The notes under the pieces are model-generated. The model did not search any database. It had not been told where the DNA came from and was given only the letters and a program-made list of their open reading frames with translations. The position numbers and the translations under genes were made by a program. 6,049 nt of DNA from Candidatus Rhabdochlamydia sp. (GTDB taxonomy: Bacteria > Chlamydiota > Chlamydiia > Chlamydiales > Rhabdochlamydiaceae): positions 1 through 6,049 of the forward strand of contig JASHXO010000174.1 of assembly GCA_030043495.1 (NCBI GenBank), read 5' to 3'. Position 1 is the stretch's first letter. Each line of letters begins with the position of its first letter. This document shows, piece by piece, positions 1 through 5,920 of the stretch.

Positions 1-2031
1 GACTCTTGTTCTAAAATCATTACTAGGCTCATCCAAGATGATGAAATCCAGGTCGACAAGAACAGGCTTGCCATCGAAAAAGAAAAAGAAGAGGCGATCA
101 GCGGTATCCTTCGCATGCATGCGAAAGGATTTGGGTTTGTCATCCCAGACAATCCCAGCGAGTGCCCCCAAGACATTTTTATTCCAAAGCACCTCACCGA
201 TAATGCGGTAGATGGAGATCATGTCGAGGTTGTGCTTAATTTAGAAACCATCTCCGACAAAGGTCCCGAAGGACGTATCGTTTCGGTCCTTAAGCGCGCG
301 CGTAAGCATCTTGCAGGAACCGTCCGTCAAGTGAATGCGAATGGAGACATCATGGCCTACGTTCCCGTCTTGGGCATTTCCAAGCCTGTCATTGTCTTTG
401 CTAAAGCGGAAAATTTACTGAAAATCGGCGATCGGGTCATTCTCAATGTGCTCGAATGGGGAACGGAAAAGGAACCGACGACATGCGAGCTCTCCTATGT
501 AATTGGCAATATCGATGATCCCTCTTTCGATGTTTCAGCCGCTGTAGAAGAATTTGACCTGCGCTCCGTTTTTCCAAAAAATGTTGTCGATCAAGCAAAA
601 GCCTATGGCAAAAAGGTCTCGGCAAAAGAATTAAAAAAGCGCGTCAATCTATCCAAAGAAGAATGTTTTACAATCGATCCCGACACAGCAAAAGATTTCG
701 ATGATGCATTAACATTGAAAAGAGATCGTAAAGGCAATTACCGCCTAGGCGTTCATATCGCTGATGTTGCGCATTATGTCCCATCCGATAGCCCGCTTGA
801 CAAAGAAGCTGTTCAACGAGCAAACTCCACTTATCTCCCCGGCACTTGTATTCCCATGCTGCCAGAAGAGCTTTCCAATGAGCTGTGTAGTTTAAAGCCT
901 GATGAAATCAGGCTCACTGTCTCCGTCTTGATGGATTTCGATAAGAATGGAACACTTTTAAAGCAAGAAGTCGTCAGATCTTATATCAAGAGCAAAAAAA
1001 GATTCACTTACTTTGAGGCCAAAGATGTCCTCGATGGCAAGAACAAAAGTCCCCATGCCAAAACTCTTAAACTCATGGTCGACCTTTGCCATTTGCTCAA
1101 GAAAAAAAGATATGAACGGGGCAGCATCGATTTTGCATTGCCGGAAATTGTCATCGTGATGGATGAAAAAGGACAGCCCCAAGGAACTAAAAAAATTGAA
1201 TACGATATCACTCATCAACTTGTTGAAGAGTTCATGTTGAAGGCCAATGAAGCAGTAGCAATGGAATTGAATCGACGCGGCAAACGCCTAATTTATCGTA
1301 TTCATGAAGTGCCTCAGGAGGAGAATTTCGAAGATTTTCTCCAATTTGCGCGCACTTTAGGATTTAAAGTGCCATCAAAACCCTCCCCTAGCGATCTGCA
1401 AGCGCTTTTTGAAGAAGCCAAAAAAACCCCGTTCTTCCAACAACTGTCCGTGGCTTTTATCCGCAGTATGCGGCTCGCTCAATACTCCCCCGAAAATGTC
1501 GGCCATTTTGGACTTGCCCTTGAGCATTATTGTCATTTCACCAGCCCGATCCGGCGTTATAGCGATCTCATTATCGAGCGGCTTTTATTTGGCGAGGAGC
1601 CCGAGGACATTAATCTTGAGAAAATTGCCCAACATTGTTCTGAACAGGAAAGGGTAAGTTTCCGTGCTGAGATGAGTGTGAAAACTCTTAAAAAATTGCG
1701 TTTGTTGCAAAAGTACTTTGATGAAGACCCTCATCGGGAATACAAAGCAATCGTGACCAAAATCAAGCCCTTTGGGCTCTTTTTTGAGCTTCAGGATTTG
1801 ATGTTTGAAGGATTTCTTCATATCTCTGAATTGGAAAACGATTACTTTGTTTTCGACGAAAAGCGAAATCTTCTCTTTGGAAGAAGCTCTGGAAAAATCC
1901 ATAAACTTGGCGAACAGCTCAAAGTCCACCTCGCCCGTGTCGATCTCATCTTGCTCGAAAGCAGCTGGATGTTGAGCACCGATTTTTCAGGCCGGATAAG
2001 AGTTCCATTCTTTAGGCCGAAAAGAAGGTAA
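1..2031 (+). CDS. rnr: Ribonuclease R (VacB/RNB family 3'-5' exoribonuclease), 5'-truncated by window edge
   Basis: Processive 3'-5' exoribonuclease that degrades structured RNA in the cytoplasm (mRNA and rRNA turnover). The frame is open from base 1, so the gene starts upstream; the ATG at 115 lies inside the first cold-shock domain motif (HAKGFGFV) and is not the start. 676 residues are visible, close to the roughly 690 I recall for chlamydial homologues, so little is missing. Numbering from base 1: cold-shock domains about 32-165; the RNB catalytic domain carries the acidic cluster TIDPDTAKDFDDAL with metal-binding Asp226, 232, 234 and 235 (bases 676-705). The LPGTCIPMLPEELSNELCSL block follows, then the signature HFTSPIRRYSDL at 512-523. 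An S1 RNA-binding domain spans about 579-655, and the protein ends in a short basic tail. The position after the signature that is usually His is Glu526. The next gene begins one base after the TAA stop. Confidence 0.97.
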   Translation, partial: DSCSKIITRLIQDDEIQVDKNRLAIEKEKEEAISGILRMHAKGFGFVIPDNPSECPQDIFIPKHLTDNAVDGDHVEVVLNLETISDKGPEGRIVSVLKRARKHLAGTVRQVNANGDIMAYVPVLGISKPVIVFAKAENLLKIGDRVILNVLEWGTEKEPTTCELSYVIGNIDDPSFDVSAAVEEFDLRSVFPKNVVDQAKAYGKKVSAKELKKRVNLSKEECFTIDPDTAKDFDDALTLKRDRKGNYRLGVHIADVAHYVPSDSPLDKEAVQRANSTYLPGTCIPMLPEELSNELCSLKPDEIRLTVSVLMDFDKNGTLLKQEVVRSYIKSKKRFTYFEAKDVLDGKNKSPHAKTLKLMVDLCHLLKKKRYERGSIDFALPEIVIVMDEKGQPQGTKKIEYDITHQLVEEFMLKANEAVAMELNRRGKRLIYRIHEVPQEENFEDFLQFARTLGFKVPSKPSPSDLQALFEEAKKTPFFQQLSVAFIRSMRLAQYSPENVGHFGLALEHYCHFTSPIRRYSDLIIERLLFGEEPEDINLEKIAQHCSEQERVSFRAEMSVKTLKKLRLLQKYFDEDPHREYKAIVTKIKPFGLFFELQDLMFEGFLHISELENDYFVFDEKRNLLFGRSSGKIHKLGEQLKVHLARVDLILLESSWMLSTDFSGRIRVPFFRPKRR

Positions 2032-2035
2032 TGTG
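2022..2035 (+). promoter_or_regulatory. Ribosome binding site and GTG start overlapping the end of the RNase R gene
   Basis: A purine-rich AAGAAGG lies at 2022-2028, 4 bases before GTG at 2033. The RNase R stop TAA is at 2029-2031. An ATG at 2031-2033 overlaps that stop but is in another frame and reaches a stop after about 25 codons. In the glycosylase frame the nearest upstream stop is TAA at 1997-1999, and no ATG or TTG lies between it and 2033, so GTG is the only reasonable start. The one-base gap suggests translational coupling. Confidence 0.6.
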
Positions 2036-2626
2036 TTCCCAAATCACGAGAAAAAGATCCTTCCAGAGAGCTTCTATCGGAGAAACGATGTCGTCCAGAT
2101 TGCCAGAGAGCTGATAGGAAAAGCTCTTTATTCCACGATTGGAGAAGTCCTCACCGGTGGAATCATCACCGAAACTGAAGCCTACCAAGGTCCGGAAGAC
2201 CGAGCATGCCACGCTTTTAACAACCGGTGCACCCCGCGCACAGAAGTGATGTTTCGCAATGGAGGCATTGTGTATGTCTATCTATGTTATGGAATGCACA
2301 ATATGCTCAATGTTGTTACCGCTCCTTCTGGCACCCCGCACGCGGTCCTCATTCGGGCAATTGCTCCGACGCATGGCCTTGAAACAATATTGCAAAGAAG
2401 GAAAAAAATTCGTTTTGACCGCACCTTGACAAACGGTCCCGGTTCTGTCTGTCAGGCTTTAGGAATTACACGCAATCACAATGGTCACTCTTTCCAAGGA
2501 CCAACTTTATGGATCGAGGACATCGCTTTTAAACTTGATCCTTCGCAGCTTAAAGTTACGCCGCGCATTGGCATCGATTATGCAGGACAAGATGCCGCGC
2601 TTCCCTGGCGCTTTGTTGTCATTTGA
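2033..2626 (+). CDS. mpg: 3-methyladenine DNA glycosylase (AAG/MPG family)
   Basis: Monofunctional base-excision-repair enzyme that removes alkylated or deaminated purines (3-methyladenine, hypoxanthine) by cleaving the N-glycosidic bond and leaving an abasic site. The 197 residues cover the whole bacterial AAG domain. Visible motifs: the N-terminal FYRRNDVVQIARELIGKAL block; TETEAYQGPEDRACHAF, where Glu49 matches the catalytic Glu125 of human AAG, Tyr51 matches Tyr127 and His60 matches His136; YVYLCYGMHNMLNVV with the base-stacking Tyr region at 81-86; AVLIRAIAP; NGPGSVCQALGI; and the C-terminal PRIGIDYAGQDAALPWRF. All key residues are present, so the enzyme is probably active. It follows RNase R by one base and probably shares its transcript. 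Its stop is 9 bases from the stop of the convergent LRR gene, leaving no room for an intrinsic terminator between them. Confidence 0.96.
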   Translation: MFPNHEKKILPESFYRRNDVVQIARELIGKALYSTIGEVLTGGIITETEAYQGPEDRACHAFNNRCTPRTEVMFRNGGIVYVYLCYGMHNMLNVVTAPSGTPHAVLIRAIAPTHGLETILQRRKKIRFDRTLTNGPGSVCQALGITRNHNGHSFQGPTLWIEDIAFKLDPSQLKVTPRIGIDYAGQDAALPWRFVVI

Positions 2627-2635
2627 CTTCCTCGA

Positions 2636-4762
2636 TCATTCTTCGGAAACCTCTTCTTTTTGCCACTCTTGCATTCCTGCTTTTAATAGAGGCACCAACT
2701 CGCTTAAACTTTTGCAGCTTGAAATATAGGGATGCGCAAGAATGACTGGGTTAAAACTATAGCTCGTTAATAAATAATTTAAAAGTGCAGTATCCGTTCT
2801 GCCACATCCATCACGAACAGGATGCAGCCATTCAAGTCTTTGAATGAACTTTGCGATTGCCTTGATTTTGGATTCATCCCCTTGGGAATGCCCAATATCA
2901 TAATAAAACTCCGTAAGGAAATAGTTAAAAATGATTGCTATTCGTTCTTTCGAGAGAGGTTGATAATAAATGGAAACACTCCTAGGCACATTAGATTTGA
3001 GAATTAGATCTCCAATGCGGAAAGATGAGCCAAAATTTAATGTCAGTTCACCATTCAAATCATTAAACTCATTGATCGCATTTTGCGTCATGAAATAATC
3101 AGGTTCGGAAAATGTGGCTGTGATGATGTCGTCTGAACCTCGAAATACTCCCACTTTTTCTTGTCCCATCAATGTATTTGTTTCTTTTCCCTTAAAATGT
3201 CCACATGCAGCTTTATGCAAGGCTAAATAAAATTCAGTATCGATCTTGTGATTGGGATGAGAGCCTAAAAATTGGAAGGCATGCTTGATACCGCTTAAAA
3301 AACCAGGTTCAGCATATTTCCCATGCAGGCCTAAATCATAGACTTCGGGTCCATAGACATGATGCTTACCATCAATTCCTTCTTTCCATTTTTTTGGTCC
3401 TAAATGCCAATAAATACTAGCAAATTGTAAATCTGATAGTGCAGCATTTAAAGAAAATTGTTCGACTCCATTGTTTAATCTAGGAGAAAAATCAGGATTC
3501 AAAGAGTAAAAAGGAAGGGTTTGAATCCCTTCAGGAAATTTTGAAAAAGGGTTATTCGCGTAATCAAAGAAAGTGAGTTTTTTCAACTGCTCCATGCCTT
3601 CCAGTAATCTTGATAATCTATTACATGAAATTGAAAGAAACTTCAATGTTTTAAGATTACAAATGCTTTGCGGGAGCTCGTCGAGCATATTCCCGTCAAC
3701 AAATAGAGATTGAAGAGATAAGATCTCTCCAATGTTCTCTGGCAAAGATTTTAAAGCATTATTTTGAATAGACAGATATTTTAAATTTTGCAGCTTACAA
3801 AGAGAATCTGGTAGCATAGAAATCTGATTATCAAAAAGATAAAGTCCAATAAGGTAAGAGATTGCCCCTAAAGCTGAAGGCAATGAAGAAAGCTCATTAC
3901 TCTCTAGGAAGAGGTAATTTAAAGATTGGAGATTGTCAATTTTTTCTGGCAAACAACGGATGCGATTTTTGGATAGATTGAGAGTTTTAAGCTCTTTCAT
4001 TTCGCAAATTTCATTGGGCAAAGTTGAAAGTTGGTTCGAAGAACATTGAAAATTTTTTAAACATTTTAAATGGCCAATCGCTCTTGGCAAAGACTGTAGT
4101 AAGTTATTGCTGGTTCGAAGCTCGACAAGTTCTTTAAGATGGCCAATTTCTTCTGGTAACTCCGTGAGAGAATTATGAGAAATATCCAGCTTACTCAACC
4201 GCGAAAAAAAAGCGATTTCTAGGGGCAGAAATTTCAAATTTTGTTCACTTAAATTAAGAACGGTGATCTTTTGAATTTCAAAGAGATTGTCTTTAAAAAA
4301 TTGACGAACGAGTTCAGCATTGTCCAAAGGTGTTTGACCAAATGGCACTTTTATCATCAAATCTTTTAACTGTGGATGTGCACTTTTAAGAGTTGCTGCC
4401 CATAGTTTGCCAAGACTTTCTGCACGCATTAGAGGTTCCATATACTGCTTTAATGCATTGACATCGTAATTGATCACTTTCAAGTGAGTTTCTAAGCTTG
4501 AATTTCGAATTGCAGCGCAAAACAAACCATCGATTTTGACAGGGTAGGATTTTTTTTCTAGCTGTAGTGTTTTTAAAGCTTGCCATACACAATTTTCATT
4601 AAATTCTTTTGCAAGTATTTTATACAATAACTCAGCTTCAACTTTCCCGATGTCATTAAATAATTTGCAAACTTTTGAAATTTTAGAAATATTTCCTGAT
4701 TTAACAAAAATATTGCATATTAAAGCACGATCTAATTTTAGAAAATAATTTTCAATTGTCAT
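2636..4762 (-). CDS. LRR protein with C-terminal degenerate Fic-like domain; candidate host-directed effector
   Basis: A 708-residue protein. Residues 1-160 look helical and match nothing I recognise. Residues 166-419 form eleven tandem 23-residue LRRs of the LPxxIGxLxxLxxLxLxxN type. Residues about 430-500 form a His/Trp/Tyr-rich linker (YWHLGPKKWKEG, then HHVYGPEVYDLGLHG). Residues about 505-680 look like a Fic fold: FYLALHKAACGHF and VGVFRG resemble the early Fic helices, and HPVRDGCGRTD at 647-657 aligns with HPFx(D/E)GNGRxxR. His647, Asp651, Gly652, Gly654 and Arg655 are kept; Phe, Asn and the distal Arg are replaced. No signal peptide or membrane span is seen. The ATG is set by an in-frame TGA six codons upstream, but no Shine-Dalgarno precedes it. 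LRR-Fic architecture is known in Xanthomonas AvrAC, a uridylyl transferase; an effector role here is inferred. The LRR coding part is markedly AT-rich compared with the housekeeping genes. Confidence 0.85.
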   Translation of the reverse strand: MTIENYFLKLDRALICNIFVKSGNISKISKVCKLFNDIGKVEAELLYKILAKEFNENCVWQALKTLQLEKKSYPVKIDGLFCAAIRNSSLETHLKVINYDVNALKQYMEPLMRAESLGKLWAATLKSAHPQLKDLMIKVPFGQTPLDNAELVRQFFKDNLFEIQKITVLNLSEQNLKFLPLEIAFFSRLSKLDISHNSLTELPEEIGHLKELVELRTSNNLLQSLPRAIGHLKCLKNFQCSSNQLSTLPNEICEMKELKTLNLSKNRIRCLPEKIDNLQSLNYLFLESNELSSLPSALGAISYLIGLYLFDNQISMLPDSLCKLQNLKYLSIQNNALKSLPENIGEILSLQSLFVDGNMLDELPQSICNLKTLKFLSISCNRLSRLLEGMEQLKKLTFFDYANNPFSKFPEGIQTLPFYSLNPDFSPRLNNGVEQFSLNAALSDLQFASIYWHLGPKKWKEGIDGKHHVYGPEVYDLGLHGKYAEPGFLSGIKHAFQFLGSHPNHKIDTEFYLALHKAACGHFKGKETNTLMGQEKVGVFRGSDDIITATFSEPDYFMTQNAINEFNDLNGELTLNFGSSFRIGDLILKSNVPRSVSIYYQPLSKERIAIIFNYFLTEFYYDIGHSQGDESKIKAIAKFIQRLEWLHPVRDGCGRTDTALLNYLLTSYSFNPVILAHPYISSCKSLSELVPLLKAGMQEWQKEEVSEE
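2723..3250 (-). other. Fic-like domain with altered active-site signature
   Basis: Residues about 505-680 of the LRR protein. The signature HPVRDGCGRTD (bases 2792-2824) keeps the Fic general-base His647, the Mg-binding acidic position Asp651, the anion-hole glycines and the first Arg. Cys653 stands where canonical Fic has Asn, and the second Arg of GRxxR is absent (Thr658). Doc toxins also lack that second Arg and continue with a similar RTAL helix; here the continuation is RTDTALLNYLL. Fic enzymes transfer AMP, UMP, phosphocholine or phosphate to protein hydroxyls. Whether this domain is catalytic, and with which donor, cannot be read from the sequence. Confidence 0.6.
3506..4267 (-). repeat. 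Eleven tandem leucine-rich repeats (69-bp coding period)
   Basis: Residues 166-419 of the LRR-Fic protein repeat every 23 residues, so the DNA has a 69-bp period with diverged copies. Typical units are LPEEIGHLKELVELRTSNN and LPENIGEILSLQSLFVDGN. Units 2-9 keep the LP dipeptide and the Asn-ladder position. Unit 10 has lost the Pro (SRLLEGM) and unit 11 ends irregularly (FPEGIQTLPFYS), as C-terminal caps often do. LRR solenoids bind proteins, so this is the likely targeting part of the protein. The repeats are coding, not an intergenic satellite. Confidence 0.93.
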
Positions 4763-4790
4763 ACGAATAAGTTGACTTCAATTTAACGTA

Positions 4791-4818
4791 ATCATACACC
4801 GAATTGACATAAACACAA
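4791..4818 (-). promoter_or_regulatory. Candidate sigma-70-type promoter for the LRR-Fic gene
   Basis: On the - strand, TATGAT (4796 to 4791) matches the -10 consensus at 5 of 6 positions. TTGTGT (4818 to 4813) is a weak -35 (3 of 6) at 16-base spacing. Transcription would start near 4784, about 21 bases before the ATG, giving a short leader without a visible Shine-Dalgarno. In AT-rich DNA such matches arise often by chance, so support is modest. Confidence 0.35.
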
Positions 4819-4832
4819 TAATAAACTAAAGT
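4804..4832 (+). promoter_or_regulatory. Candidate sigma-70-type promoter for the F-box gene
   Basis: A perfect -35 TTGACA (4804-4809) is followed after 17 bases by TAAAGT (4827-4832), a 4 of 6 match to the -10 box. Transcription would start near 4839, leaving a leader of about 55 bases that contains the palindrome at 4841-4862 and the ribosome binding site. A perfect TATAAT at 4866-4871 is an alternative -10, but it has no good -35 at 16-18 bases and would start the transcript almost on top of the Shine-Dalgarno. This promoter overlaps the leftward one, so the two may compete. Confidence 0.45.
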
Positions 4833-4840
4833 TATTTGCG

Positions 4841-4862
4841 CAAAACATTTTTTAACGTTTTG
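4841..4862. repeat. Imperfect 22-bp palindrome in the divergent intergenic region
   Basis: CAAAACATT (4841-4849) and AACGTTTTG (4854-4862) are inverted repeats with 8 of 9 positions complementary around a TTTT centre. It lies just after the predicted start site of the F-box promoter, so it could be an operator half-site pair or a leader hairpin. It is AT-rich and could be chance. Confidence 0.4.
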
Positions 4863-4878
4863 TCTTATAATTAATTTT

Positions 4879-4883
4879 AGGAG
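4879..4883 (+). promoter_or_regulatory. Shine-Dalgarno for the F-box gene
   Basis: AGGAG at 4879-4883 lies 11 bases before ATG 4895. The spacing is slightly long but the match is clear. It supports the ATG at 4895 and contrasts with the divergent LRR gene, which has none. Confidence 0.7.
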
Positions 4884-4894
4884 AATATTTTCTT

Positions 4895-5920
4895 ATGGCA
4901 ACTACAGCATCGTTTATCCCTTCCTTACAAAATCATTTTGGTGTCCGATTTGGGGATGTTGATTCTTACTCCGAAGGGAAATTTGATCTTCCACGTTGGT
5001 CTAATCCTTATAGATCCCTAGTAATCAAGCCTTACATGCCTTTCGATAATCAAGACCTATTGGAAGATTGTAGAAAAGTGTACATGCAAAATTGTCAGTT
5101 AGTCGCAACGTTTAGCAATTCAGGAGCGTTTTTTCGTTCATCTCAAGATGCTTTCAACAGGGTTTTTGTCTATCTCAGTCCTAAAGACTTAGCTCACTTT
5201 TCTAAAGTCAGCAAATGTTGCTATTTAGCGACTAAAGCAGACATCATTTGGGAAATCCAACTTCAAAACTGTTTTCCCAATGTGAAAACATTGCCTAAGC
5301 AACTATGCAGTTTCTCTCCTGAGCAACAGTTTAAGATCTATTTCAAAAGAGTGAATGATGAATTGAAACCCTACAATGCCCAATTTGAAAGAAATAATGT
5401 CGTTATCGGACATTTAAGAGGATCTAATGGATTTAATGGAGCAATTGATCAAGCTTGGAAGGAATATCAGATGTTAGATGGAGAAAATGCTAAAAGTAAA
5501 TTTCTGGATAAATTTAATGCAATTAATCAAAGCGCAGAATCGAAATGGGAGGCAATCAGTTCTAATAAAGGAAAAGCATATCAGGCATATTGGCACTACA
5601 ATGACCTTTGTCAGCGCCTAAGAGAATTAATCGGTAACACATATAATGGCACTACTGAATCTATTGATCCTCAAAGCCAACAAGGGTATTGTATGAATGC
5701 AATTCATGAAGTTCCGAAAACATTTGATGATCAGGAGAAGTTCGAAAAAACTATTCAACGATCCGAAGCTGTCAAAAATAATTCATCTGAATACTACGAA
5801 GAAGCAATCCCACAAAATGATTCCTATCAACCTTGGGTTTACCCAGATTCAACATCCGTAGTCACAGCTCTTATCGCAGATAGCGGTAGTGCTTCGAACA
5901 CAGATTGTATCATTTCCTAA
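4895..5920 (+). CDS. F-box protein with C-terminal CaaX-like tetrapeptide; candidate ubiquitin-pathway effector
   Basis: A 341-residue protein. Residues about 84-127 form a recognisable F-box: the helix DAFNRVFVYL, then SPKDLAHFSKVSKCC, the Trp of ADIIWEIQL and the closing NCFPN. In eukaryotes F-boxes bind Skp1 and bring substrates to SCF ubiquitin ligases; bacteria carrying them generally deliver them into host cells. Residues 1-80 are unassigned, and the Ser/Thr-containing start is compatible with, but no proof of, type III export. Residues 145-250 are polar and probably helical, with no recognised substrate-binding repeats (no LRR, ankyrin or Kelch). Residues about 255-336 are low in hydrophobics and probably flexible, ending in Cys-Ile-Ile-Ser, which fits a host farnesylation CaaX box. 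The gene is AT-richer than the RNase R region and diverges from the LRR-Fic gene across 132 bases. F-box call firm; CaaX function and host role inferred. Confidence 0.85.
   Translation: MATTASFIPSLQNHFGVRFGDVDSYSEGKFDLPRWSNPYRSLVIKPYMPFDNQDLLEDCRKVYMQNCQLVATFSNSGAFFRSSQDAFNRVFVYLSPKDLAHFSKVSKCCYLATKADIIWEIQLQNCFPNVKTLPKQLCSFSPEQQFKIYFKRVNDELKPYNAQFERNNVVIGHLRGSNGFNGAIDQAWKEYQMLDGENAKSKFLDKFNAINQSAESKWEAISSNKGKAYQAYWHYNDLCQRLRELIGNTYNGTTESIDPQSQQGYCMNAIHEVPKTFDDQEKFEKTIQRSEAVKNNSSEYYEEAIPQNDSYQPWVYPDSTSVVTALIADSGSASNTDCIIS
5906..5917 (+). other. C-terminal CaaX-like motif (CIIS)
   Basis: The last four codons before TAA encode Cys338-Ile-Ile-Ser341: a Cys, two aliphatic residues and Ser, the X residue favoured by farnesyltransferase (H-Ras ends CVLS). 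It follows a Ser/Gly/Asn-rich, probably flexible stretch, as expected for an accessible prenylation site. Bacteria lack this modification, so it would only work inside a eukaryotic host. Confidence 0.55.

Noticed and set aside
115..117. ATG at 115 as the RNase R start codon
   Set aside because: The frame is open back to base 1, and this Met lies inside the conserved start of the first cold-shock domain (GILRMHAKGFGF); the true start is upstream of the window.
1409..1657. 82-codon + strand frame inside RNase R
   Set aside because: It overlaps the RNB signature in another frame and has no family resemblance.
1585..1929. 114-codon reading frame on the - strand inside RNase R
   Set aside because: It lies opposite the conserved RNB and S1 coding sequence and its translation shows no recognisable domain; it is a shadow frame.
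3506..4267. Regular 69-bp periodicity as a CRISPR array or satellite
   Set aside because: The period equals 23 codons and the copies diverge while conserving LRR residues; it is coding repeat structure.
4243..4762. Ankyrin repeat or a second F-box in the N-terminus of the LRR-Fic protein
   Set aside because: A fragment such as GQTPLDNAELVRQFF loosely recalls an ankyrin unit, but no 33-residue periodicity or F-box pattern is visible.
2636..4762. Type II CRISPR, toxin-antitoxin or phage-defence system
   Set aside because: Although Fic/Doc domains occur in toxins, there is no adjacent small antitoxin; the LRR fusion and the F-box neighbour fit a host-directed effector better.
4836..4871. TTGCGC paired with TATAAT as a promoter
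   Set aside because: The spacer would be 24 bases, too long for a sigma-70-type promoter.
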